Origin: Agrostemma githago
Lineage: Eukaryota; Streptophyta; Magnoliopsida; Caryophyllales; Caryophyllaceae
Direction of reading: 5' to 3'
Assembly: GCA_958450325.1 (NCBI GenBank)
Contig: OY288256.1
Location: 10,867,057 to 10,931,056, forward strand
Length of the DNA: 64,000 bases
Shown: piece by piece, positions 48,550 to 59,300 of the stretch
How positions within the stretch are numbered: the first letter of the stretch is position 1
Layout of the letters: each line of letters begins with the position of its first letter
Translations under genes and position numbers: made by a program
The notes under the pieces: generated by a model
The model's database searches: none
Seen by the model: only the letters and a program-made list of their open reading frames with translations
Told to the model about the DNA's origin: nothing

Positions 48550-50182
48550 TAGCCTACACCATCGCTATGGCTAGTTACACACAAAGCCCTAATAAACTAG
48601 GCACAATAATATATCTTCCAATCCACTGAACTACGGCTTGGTTTGATTTCACTACACGTGAATACGTAGGCAGCCTTTCAACAAGGGCACAACCACCCAC
48701 ACTGACACAAATTTCAAGAAGCACCGTCATTCCGGTCACGACACTGTCATGTTCTCAGCAGTTAGCTTTGTCGTCCTGGGGGCTTCTCTTAGGCAGAAGA
48801 CCTTCATCCACTCACATAATCCAAATAACTTTAAAAAAAAACTAGCCTCCTTTCTTTAGTGTGTCCTAGCACTCGGCTCAGTCAAAGACAAGAATCCGTC
48901 AGGGACTCGAAGTGACACCCACTTTGGGAATGTACCCCAAAATCAAAAATTCAAAAGAGCACTAGTATACAGCCTTGCTACTGCTAAGCCTTGTCCTGCA
49001 AAAACAGTCTCATTACAGACTACTGCAATCCCCCTATAGCACATCCTTCCCATTTCGATGTTCGACCGTGTTGCCACTCGCCTAGGCTACGGAATAGCGC
49101 AACTTAAGAGTCTTGTTAGGTGCCCACCCCCTACCGAGTCACGGTCCAACCCCTTCGAGATTCTAAGTCGTGTCTGTCAACTCGTCCGGTCACGTCCAGA
49201 GTCGAGTCTGTCGATATGTCTCTCTCTTCAAATTCTCATTTTAAAATTTGCAAAACTTACCCATTCGATAAAATCCTTTTCGACAAGGTCAAATTTCGGT
49301 CTATTTAAACTGCAAATTTCTACCCCTTTCAATTTTGAAAACCTATCTCCTAGCACGTGACTTGCTTTCAGGACTTCGATTTCAAAATAAAGCAAAAATC
49401 TTGTCCCCAGCGCAAGCCAGTCTATAGATGCTAACTGCATTTCCTATGTGCTATCTTGTTATATACTATGCCTGCTATTTCTGCCTATGTATCTAACATT
49501 TCAGGTGCCAGCTAGTGCTTCCCAACGGAACAACAAAGGCGGTGTTTCTCCTGAAATGCTACATGCAAGTTGTCATGTGTCGGCATACGGGTACAGCCAA
49601 GACTTCAGAAGCAAGTCCCCGCGCAGCTACTTTACTCCCCAGCACGAGTCAGTGTTTTGCCTATGTGTTACATACAAGTTGTTATGTGTCAGTATACAGG
49701 TACACTCCAGACTTCAGAAGCAAGTCTCCGCGAAATTATTAAATTCCCTAACGGAGTCAGCTTTTCCCCGGTATGCTACATCCAAGGTGCGATGTGTCGG
49801 CATACGGGTACACCTACTCCCCAAAAGAGGCAAGTTTTACTCCCCACGGAGCATCATCATCAGCTCAAGTGCGACTCAAGGCTTCAAAAGCAAGCCCGTA
49901 CAGCTCACATATTTCCCCAGCGGAACGCCCGAGGCGGCATTTTTCCCGAAATGGTACGGGATGGACCCACATATAGGCGTGCCCAGGACTTATGCTACAA
50001 GTCTGACCCCCCGCGAAGCTATCATCATCAGGACAGGTATGACCCTCTGCTTATGGCTGGCGAGCCCTTCACGCGAGTCCACTGGACTATAAGTGACCCG
50101 ACCGGAAGTCTACCAGGTCTTAACAGGCTTGGTAGCTACTCTGACTTTCGCCTTGTCCAAGCCTCAGTCATAGTGGGGGCTC
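48550..50182 (+). repeat. 3' non-coding region of gypsy 2 with tandem repeats and PPT
   Basis: From about 49505 to 49860 units of roughly 110-125 bp recur, marked by CTTCAGAAGCAAGTC and by ATGTGTCGGCATACGGGTAC. The 214- and 205-codon open frames are side effects of these repeats. The end AGTGGGGGCTC just before the LTR is the polypurine tract. Confidence 0.65.
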
Positions 50183-51023
50183 TGTAGACACCCGCATTTT
50201 GACTGCCACGTGTCTATGGTAGTCTCCGAAAAATACCCGATGATGATCGGACGCAAACGCGACTTGGTATACTCGGACTTGGACTCGAAACTAATAATAT
50301 CCGACATGGACTTTTAGCGGAGTAAAAATCTCACAAAACAGACCTCAAATTCAGGCCCAGCGGGTCGTTCCGAGCAAAATAAGACTAATTTGGGTCAAAA
50401 CCGACACCAAAAATAAATCCCGTCTTTTGGCGACCGGGTCAAAACCCGGTCAAAGACGAAACCATCTCAGAATCAGCCAAATACATTCTCGAGATTTGCG
50501 CCAAATTCAAAATCCAAACAAATCAATCCAAATCAATGCAAATCAATAATTCACATGCTTAGCCCGAAAACGTTGTTTGCATATCATTTAGTCGTTTTAC
50601 TAGCGCGCGTACACGAACACGAACGATGTCTTAGTAGAGGCCGCCATTGTGCGGGCGGGGTTGGGTGTCCTTAGTGGGCTTCCCAACACGTACCCTCACC
50701 CCTTACTCAGAACCTTTGGTTTCCGGATGTCCGAAACCCTTGGCGCACGAGAGTCATTCTATATACGAAAGCCGGTGTAAACGGTATCGATATTGCAATG
50801 CAAAGGGACGAGCCCCATCAACTCTGAAATCGAAGTGGGCTTACTTTGTGTATAGCCCATGACGACATAGAGTGGGCTCGTATGGTTCCGAATAACCACA
50901 AAATTCGGTGGCGACTCCATTTTGACTTAAATTTCGAACCCGAGAACAATCTTACCACGAGATTCATTCGCCTACCCAAACCCGCGCTTCGCCGCGTCGG
51001 GGTGGACCTACGTCATGTCCACA
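50183..51023 (+). repeat. 3' LTR of gypsy element 2
   Basis: 841 bp, matching 26584-27425 apart from six substitutions and one single-base indel by eye. Followed by ACAGG, the target duplication. Confidence 0.95.
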
Positions 51024-51028
51024 ACAGG

Positions 51029-52062
51029 TAGATATATTTTCTTTTCCTTTATTTTATTATGATAAATAAGAGTAATCGTTCGTCCTTATATATCAACAAA
51101 AAAATTAACCCACATCAAAACATTATAAGAAGAAAATTATAAGAAGGTGATAGAATATTATATTTTAAATAAGAGTAATTGTTCGTCCATAGATATCAAC
51201 AAAAAATTTAAGAAAGTAAGATTATCAACCACATCGCATGGTCTTAGGACTCTAACGTGGTGAACAGAGTATCTACAAGACTACGATTATAAATATGAAG
51301 TTGTAATTTTGAACTTTACTATCATTTCAAATGCATTTATAATTGTACTATTATAAATAAGCAACGGTATGCATCGTTACTTTAAGCTCAACATTCATTA
51401 TAACAACTTGTGCGTTGATGATGATAAATTTGTTTTTTATCACATGTTTCATCGTTGTTGACTGTAATATGTTCCCATTTTATCAAGTGAATATTTATAT
51501 CTACGTATATTTATGTGCCCGGAACTTTAATTAGCCTTTTATTCTAATTACAACGCATCATATATAATGCCTATAATTTAATTTGATCTTTATCGTATAT
51601 ATTATCTCTGATTCCTTGAAACACATTTAGGTATATGGATAATATTTTTCTACTATTAACTTCGACTGACTCTTTACTATTGTAGAGTTTCACAAATTTA
51701 TGCGATCATTCAACTTGGTATCCTTATCAACGTCAATAGAAAGTGGCCCGTGCATCGCACGGGCTTTACAAAGTATCATAAATCATCTGGATCTATAATA
51801 TGAACGAAGCCAAAAAGACGTCTACCGTCTTTTTGTATATCAAACAAAACCAACAACAATAAAATAAAATACAATAAAATAAAATAAGTTAATTTTTTTA
51901 ATTAAACTAAATAGTAAAGTAGTTTATACCAAACAAGTAAATTGTGTTTTTAATCACAAATTAAACCAAATTAATTAATTTTTAAAAATTTCGGAGAGTT
52001 TTACTGATAATGTTATCCTTACACAACTCAGCCAGCTTAGCTCAGAACTTTTATAAGTTTAA
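51029..52062. other. AT-rich DNA, right part of the split repeat
   Basis: 51040-51230 continues the 138-bp AT-rich repeat found left of gypsy 2. The Helitron-type hairpin is at 51746-51764. From there to 52062 no feature is seen. Confidence 0.5.
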
Positions 52063-52064
52063 TA

Positions 52065-52317
52065 CTTCCTCCATTTTCTTTTTCTCTTCCCAATTTCCTT
52101 TTCGGTCCACTTTTTTTTTATCTTCCCATTTCATTTTTTTCCTTTTTGGTCCATAATTTTTACCATACTACCCTTACTATTTACCCCACTTTCCATCTTT
52201 ATTATTTTCAATTTACCCACACTTACCATTCTACCCTCACTATTTTTTAAATTTATTATTTTATATTCATTACAAAAAAAGTGTGCCAATGGAAAGATAA
52301 AAAGAAAATGAAGGAAG
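52065..52317. mobile_element. Stowaway-like MITE
   Basis: Inverted ends CTTCCTCCATTTTCTTTTTC and AAAAAGAAAATGAAGGAAG with flanking TA (52063-52064, 52318-52319). 253 bp, no ORF. Confidence 0.75.
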
Positions 52318-52327
52318 TAAATATATA

Positions 52328-52590
52328 CTCCCTCCCATCCATTCAATTCTTTACACTTACTATAAATGGACAATCCAATCAATTCTTTACATTCCCTTTT
52401 TGGCAAAACACTTTACCTTATATTCCTTATATCCTTACTCTATTTACACAAAATGTCACTACTTTTTTCCCTACTTTAAGTTTGGTGGACCCATAAAACC
52501 ATTTGATTTACCAATAATACCCTTACTTTTACCACTTTTCTTAAAACTTGTGAAACCCCCTATGTCAAGAATTAAATGAATGAGAAAGAG
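52328..52590. mobile_element. Stowaway-like MITE
   Basis: Inverted ends CTCCCTCCCATCCATTCAAT and ATTAAATGAATGAGAAAGAG with flanking TA (52326-52327, 52591-52592). 263 bp. It lies 10 bp from the preceding MITE. Confidence 0.7.
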
Positions 52591-52629
52591 TATATATACA
52601 CACACAAAAACTCAAACAGTTTTGCCAAA

Positions 52630-53147
52630 TCCTTTATATACTAATTGAGAAACCACTAAAGATGAATTGGACACGTGTCATGCTCACATTTAATGTTTTC
52701 CCGCCCTAAATGCATGAACTATTTTTGGATACAAAATAAAATTCTTAAAATAGATCCACCAAAAAAACTTTATACCAATCATCATATCATTTTATATACT
52801 AAAAGAGAAACCACAGAAGAAGCAAATGACACGTGTCGCGATGTGGTGAAAAATTTTCCCGCCTAAAACAATTTAGCTATGGACTTGCATTTGGCCCAAT
52901 AAATAGATAACTTATGCGCAGTTACCGGCGAACAAATTTGTACAAAATATAGACACAAACTATAATACAGTAATAGTTATTATTTTTAAATCAAAAGATG
53001 ACGTGACTAAAAAAATCACGATGTAATAATAGAAAATATTTATACTCCATAATATTTAACATAAATGGATATATAAGTCCGATATTTATTATTATTCGTG
53101 CATTTATTAACGATGTTTCATTTTATATAAGCCGGGGCCTAAACTAG
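52630..53147 (+). mobile_element. Short Helitron next to the TTL gene
   Basis: The 5' end TCCTTTATATACTAATTGAG follows an A. The 3' end GGGGCCTAAACTAG is followed by T. A second 5' signature (TTTATATACTAAAAGAGAAA) starts near 52787, so two related copies are nested or the 5' end is duplicated. Both are followed by ACACGTGTC and TTTTCCCGCC. The terminal hairpin is weak. 518 bp, non-autonomous. It ends 175 bp before the TTL start codon. Confidence 0.6.
53122..53129 (+). promoter_or_regulatory. Candidate TATA box for TTL gene
   Basis: TATATAAG lies about 195 bp upstream of the ATG and inside the Helitron 3' end. A weaker TATAAT at 53150 just outside the Helitron is the alternative. Downstream of both is a (TTC)n tract (53283-53309), common in plant leaders. 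Confidence 0.35.
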
Positions 53148-53322
53148 TGTATAATCTTATTTTTTTCTTAATCATTAGCGAGCACAAGTTTAACATCAAC
53201 CATACGCGCACCAAAAAAAAAAACATCAATCGTCGGCTTCACTGGGGGAAAAAACAATCCAGTAGATTCAGGAGCGTGCCCTCTTCTTCTTCTTCTTCTT
53301 CTTCTTTGACTAATCACCAACA

Positions 53323-56300
53323 ATGGAGTCGTCTAAAGCAAAATTAGAAGCAGAAGAGAATGAGTTTCTAGCATGTTGCGGAAGCAGAAGCTTTGCCAAA
53401 CAGATGGCAGATTTGTCCCCCTTTTCTCACCTTGATCTTGCCATTCAAGCTGCTACTGACATTTGGTTCAACAAGGTCTCACCTTTCCCTTCCCATCTCC
53501 CTTCTTCTCAATTTCCTTTCTTCTTCTTCCAGTTTTGGAGTTTTTTTAATGGCAATGAGATTATTGTAGGTTGATGTTTGTGGGTGGCTTGAAGCATTCT
53601 CTGCTCATCCTCAGATTGGTAAACTTAATACTGGATCGCACAGGAGTCACACCTTTTCTCAGTTGAGTCATCCCTTTTTTTAATATATATATTTGAGTTG
53701 AACTGATGATAAATTAGCTGGATATGGGTTATTATGAGGATGATTCTTATGAACTGGGTGGTAAACTCTTAGATCAATTTTCTTGTAATAGTATTAGATA
53801 CGGAGTAATATATATTTCATAATGCTGGAATCGGAACCGTTGTTATAGAATTGATGATGTTCTGTGTCCCCTAATTGTGATTAAGGTTGTTAACTTATAA
53901 AGGATCTAATGGGATGTACTATGTCTTGATTTGATGTTACTTCATTTATTTTGATTGATTAAAGCTCTTTGCTGTATCTAATTACATTGAAATACATCAA
54001 TAATATTCCATGCCCATGCCCATGACCATGACCATGACCAATCTGGTGATAAATTCAAGACTACGGAGTATAATTCAATCATGTAATGGAATATGATAAC
54101 GGAAACAATGAAGCGTTCAATGAATCTGGGGGGCGTTCTTTATTTTCCTTGGTTAAATGTCAGACATGCTCAAACAGTTGTTGAAAACATTGGTCTTCAG
54201 GTGGAGCAAGGGTGAGCAATCCACTGCTATGGCAACCGCTACTTCAACTACATTAGAGGTTTGTATCTGATTTTCTAGGTCATGATAGTCTATTAAATTT
54301 CGATATTTGGACATGATAATGGACAATATATTCTTGTTGCACAAACTGGCTGCATATTACAAAATCTGTGTGCTGAACTGCCATTAAGCACACAAGTTTC
54401 TGCAAGTGATTGGAATGCAACAGATAAGAGGTTTGATGTATTTGTATCTGTACAGGAACTTGCTGAGTGGAATTCCCTGTACAAGGAGAAATTTGGGTTC
54501 GTCTTTCTAATTTGTGCATCTGGAAGGAGTACAGACGAAATTTTGAAAGAACTAAAGGTGAAGTCGATAGGACCCCTTTTTTCTCCTTCTTGTTTTGTGC
54601 CCTTCCTCGGTTAAGTACTAGTGCTTGTTTAAGTTAGTTTTCCTTATGAGTGCTGAGATGTTGCCTAACCAGGCCTTCAGAGTTCAGATTTACAGATCCT
54701 ATAGTTTATACAGAGAGGCAAATTTGGTATGGGAAAGCTGACAAGTACTTATTCATCAACCTTTTCTTCTAAGAGACAGCCACTTGAATTGAATCATTCC
54801 TTTCAAAGTTTAGTTTGTGCCTAAGATGAACTCCACTCAAATATCTGTCCACTTAAAGGCTTTCATCTTTTTCGCGAGTATAAAGTTGAATAGTAAGAAG
54901 ACATGGATTGTTGGATAGATTGAAGAGGGGAAAGTAATTAAGCAGATGCATGCTGCAGCATCTACCACTGTAACTTCTCGTATGTACACTTTTATTGCAT
55001 CTATCTGTCACTTAAGTTTCAATTCTTTAGTCATTGACTGAAGCTTGTGAGCTTAGCTCTTGAATTTTGGTTGTACAGTTCTTTTGTAGGAAAACTATGC
55101 CACCTGTCCACTCTTCCTAATTAAAACCTCTCCTTATTACTCTCTCAAAATCAACATCCAAAATATTTTCTTTGATCTTTATTCACTTGCTCCATTTTCT
55201 CTTAGAGTCGCCTAGGTACTTGCCTTCTTTTCCATGATTTCTAAATACATACGGAGTTCAATTAAATATCAAAAGGGTAACCCAAGATGCTGGAATGTCG
55301 AACATATATTAGAGTGATTTTATCGAGGACAATTACATACATATTGAAGCAAGAGAGAGTAAGAGAGAAAGCAAAAAGAATGAAACTGGACAGAATTATA
55401 GCTTCTGAGATTAATGGTCCGTTTGGATAAGAAAATAGGAAGGAAAGGGAGGGGAGGGAGAAGGAGGGGAAGGAAAAGGAGGGGAGGGGAGAGAAAATGA
55501 GAGAAGGTTGTTTGGATAAAAAAAATTGGAAGGAAGGAGAAGAAGGGGAGGGATATAAGTGTTTATTACTCGTATTAGGAAGAAAGATGTTGAATAAACA
55601 AAATATATAATGACAACTTCATCATGTTATTTGTTTGAGTAATGAGACAATTCCTGTAATTACGATTATTATTTTTTGACTCGTTTAAATATAGCAAGTA
55701 CGCAGTATATTTTCTAACTTAAAAATTGATAAAAAAACAAAGCAATGTATTTTTTTTTATTCGATTTCTTATCCTAACCCGATTCACCTGGGATGAAAAA
55801 AAACAAGGAATAAAAAAACTGAACTGAATGTGTCTTGTCTGAACTGAATGCATCTGAACTAAAAGTGGCATAATAGAAGTACAAAAAAATGGCTTATCTT
55901 AACTCCACACCCGTAACGAAAAAAAACAAAAACAAAAAAAAAACAGAAGTTATTGAAACAAGACAAAAAAAATTAAAAAAAAACAAGGAAATGAAACAAG
56001 TGTAATTGAGTTTTCTTAGTTATTGTGCCAAAATGAAAGGGGGAGCAATGTGATATGGAGGGAGTATCATTTTCCCCCAAATCTTATCAACTTTGGCAAG
56101 ATTTCATTTTGGTCTAAAACGAAGAAACTCCTTCCCTCCATTTTCTTCCCCTCCATTTCCCTTCCTCCCTAAATTATATCCAAATGAAAGAAAATGCATC
56201 CTCCCTTTCCCTCCCCTCTTTTCCCCTCCATTTCCCTCTATCCAAACGGACCCTAAGGTTGCTCAATTTCATACTATACTACACTCCTGTCTCACTACAA

Positions 56301-59300
56301 GCTAATTCCCTATATTATTTATCTGTCACCCAGTAGCTAAAGAGTTATACAATTTTGTTAGGATCTCGACATAAGAAACCTTTCCACACATTCTAAGAGT
56401 GACTTGTTGAACATTACCAGAACTCTAGTATAGTATTCTACTGTGTCCAAATTACGGCCCCATTCTTTTCGACTGAAGCGGGTTTAATTGAACCTAACTG
56501 AACTACAGTGAGTTAAAAATAAGCTCAAAAAAATAGGGCCTTAGATGTATATTGGAAGCTGTAGAACTTCATCACCACTTTCATGTGTAAATTTTACTGT
56601 AGTTCTATCATTTATAAGTTCTCTTCTGCAAGATGTGTCTATGTCAGATCCTAAGTATAATCTTGGTTTGGTAAACATCATGGTTCTCACTAATAAATTT
56701 AGTACAACCAAGAGGGAGAATGGTGAGAAAATATAACATTTGTTGAAGAAAAATTGTATATCATCCGTATGTAGGAACTAACATATGCTGCACGTTTGAG
56801 TCATTATAAATCTTTAGTTTAGAGTTAATAGCCTTGATTTCTGATTTGCAGAGACGGTACACAAACAGGCCTATAATTGAGTTTGAGATAGCTGCCCAGG
56901 AACAAATGAAAATAACTGAATTGCGCCTTACAAAATTCTTTTCAGAAAAATCAAGCACAACTGTTGCAACTGAATCCACATCTGCAGTAACAAAAGCTGG
57001 AGGTATTGTTGTCAATTAAACAAACAATTTGCAGAAGAGCTAATTTAGAGGAAGATTTTTGTGTTTGTTATTATTGATAATGATGCTTGAAGCTACAACA
57101 GCTATATAAAGAAAAACGATTTCAACTGACTCCTACTTTTCCTGCTTCCTCTAACTGACTCCACTTATGACTCCACTAAAACATGATCATCCGTCATGCT
57201 CTACAAACTTGGATCTTGACTAAAACAATAACAATAACTGAATGATAAACTCCTAAGATTTAGTGACATCAACTAACTAACTGAATGTGTTGAATCACAT
57301 TTCAACACCACCCCTTGATTCAAACATTCGGACTCCAATCCTCTCCATGAAGAAGTAATGCTTTGCTTGAGTTAGACCTTTTGTGAATAGATCAGCATTC
57401 TGCAAGTTTGTTCCACAGAACTTTAGCTCAACACTCCCATCACTTACTAAGTCTCTTATGAAGTGATGTTGAACTTCTATGTGCTTGGTCCTAGCATGGA
57501 ATGCTGGATTTCTTGTCATTGCTATGCTTGACTTGTTATCACACCATAACTCTGTTGCACCTTTCTGCTTATATCCAAGATCAGTTAAGAGCTTTCTTAA
57601 CCACACAGCCTGTCTAGCTGCTGCTCCTGCAGCTACATACTCTGCCTCAGAGGATGACAAGGCCACAGTCTCCTGTTTCTTTGAGCTCCAGGTTACTGCA
57701 CCTGTTCCAAGACTGAACACCGACCCAGATGTACTCTTCCTATCATCAATGTTTCCTGCCCAGTCACTATCTGTGTAGCCCATAAGCTTGAACTCTTCTG
57801 ACTTGGAGTACCAGATTCCATATTCTGATGTTCCAGCCACATATTTCAGAATCCTCCTTGCTGCACCTAGATGCTGCTTGCTTGGATCATGGAAATATCT
57901 CGACACAACACTAACACAGTAAGATATGTCTGGTCTAGTGTGTGTTAGATAATTCAATCCACCAACTAAACTCCTGTATAACTTTTCATCAGCACTAGGA
58001 GTTCCATCATCTCTTTGGAGTTTGTCGTTGGTGTTCATTGGAGTAATAGCAGCAACATTACCATCCATGTTGAATTTCTTCAATAGATCTTGGGTGTACT
58101 TTCTTTGATGCAGAAATATGCCATTGCTTCTCTGCTTAATCTCCAAACCTAGAAAGTACTGCAGCAGACCCAAATCTGTCATCTCAAATTCACTCATCAT
58201 TGCTTGTTTGAAGTTTTCCAGTAGTTTTGGAGATGAACTAAAGTAGATAATATCATCTACATACAGACAAACTACCAGCAATCCATGCCCTTCTTGCTTC
58301 TTGATGTATAGAGTAGGTTCATTCTCACTTCTCTTGAATCCATCTTTGGTGAAGAAGTGATCTATCTTGCTGTACCAGGCCCTTGGAGCCTGTTTCAGTC
58401 CATACAGTGCCTTTTTCAATCTATACACCTTCTGTTCTTCCTTTTCTTTGATGAATCCTTGAGGTTGCTCCACATACACCTCCTCTTGTAGCTCGCCATT
58501 CAAGAATGCTGATTTAACATCAAATTGAAACACAGGAAAGCCAAATTGCGCAGCCAATGCAAGTATGACTCTCACTGTTTCAAATCTTGCAACAGGTGAG
58601 AATGTCTCACCATAATCAATTCCCTCAAGCTGTGCATACCCCTTTGCTACTAATCGTGCCTTGTGCTTCTGGATTGACCCATCTGAGTTGTATTTGGTCC
58701 TGAAAACCCATTTCAGACCAATGACATTCTTCAGAGTTGGCAAATCAACCAATTCCCAGGTTTCATTCTTTTGGATGCACCTGATTTCCTCCTGCATTGC
58801 AGACTGCCACTCAGTCTGATTCTGAGCTTCAGCAAAGTTGGCAGGTTCTGTGACTACCAATGCAAACCCACATGTGCTGTAGATATCATTCAGGCATCTC
58901 ACACCCCTTGGACCTGTATCTTCTTCTGAATCAGAGTATTCAGGAGATGACCTTCCATGATTTTGTGGAGTGACTGGAGGGGAGTTCTCCACATTATTCT
59001 TCTGGACTTGTTCATCAGAAGTTTCAGGAGTGAAACTTCTATGAATCTCCTTGTCTTCAGACTTCTCTTCCCAATCCCACTTACTCTCTTCATCAAACAC
59101 CACATTTCTACTAATGATAACCTTAGCATTAACAGGATCATAGAGCCTATATGCCTTTGATTGAGATGCATAACCAATAAAGATGCATTTTGTGGATTTC
59201 TCATCTAACTTGGTTCTCAAATTGAGCAAAGAATATGCAACACATCCAAAAACTTTCAAGTGATTGACAGTAGGCCTTACCCCTTTCCATACCTCATATG

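Larger units (their letters stand above)
26584..51023 (+). mobile_element. gag-only gypsy-type LTR element, interrupted by a CACTA transposon
   Basis: 842- and 841-bp LTRs start TGTAGACACC and are flanked by the 5-bp duplication ACAGG (26579-26583, 51024-51028). The PBS follows the left LTR and the PPT precedes the right LTR. Without the 16.8-kb CACTA insertion the element is about 7.6 kb. It has one gag ORF and no protease, RT, RNase H or integrase, so it is non-autonomous and must depend on a related Tat/Ogre-type element. By eye the LTRs differ by six substitutions and one indel. Confidence 0.9.
24117..51773 (+). mobile_element. Helitron-like element split by gypsy 2
   Basis: The left end TCAATATATATTAATAAAGC following an A fits a Helitron 5' terminus. 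At 51746-51764 the perfect hairpin GCCCGTGCATCGCACGGGC followed within 9 bp by AAAG/T resembles a Helitron 3' end with a mutated CTAG. Removing the 24.4-kb gypsy insertion and its duplication leaves about 3.2 kb. The interior is the AT-rich repeat found on both sides of gypsy 2. No helicase ORF is seen, so it would be non-autonomous. The limits are inferred. Confidence 0.4.

Noticed and set aside
49448..50187. Overlapping ORFs of 205 and 214 codons
   Set aside because: Result of tandem repeats in the gypsy 2 3' region. No retrotransposon domain.
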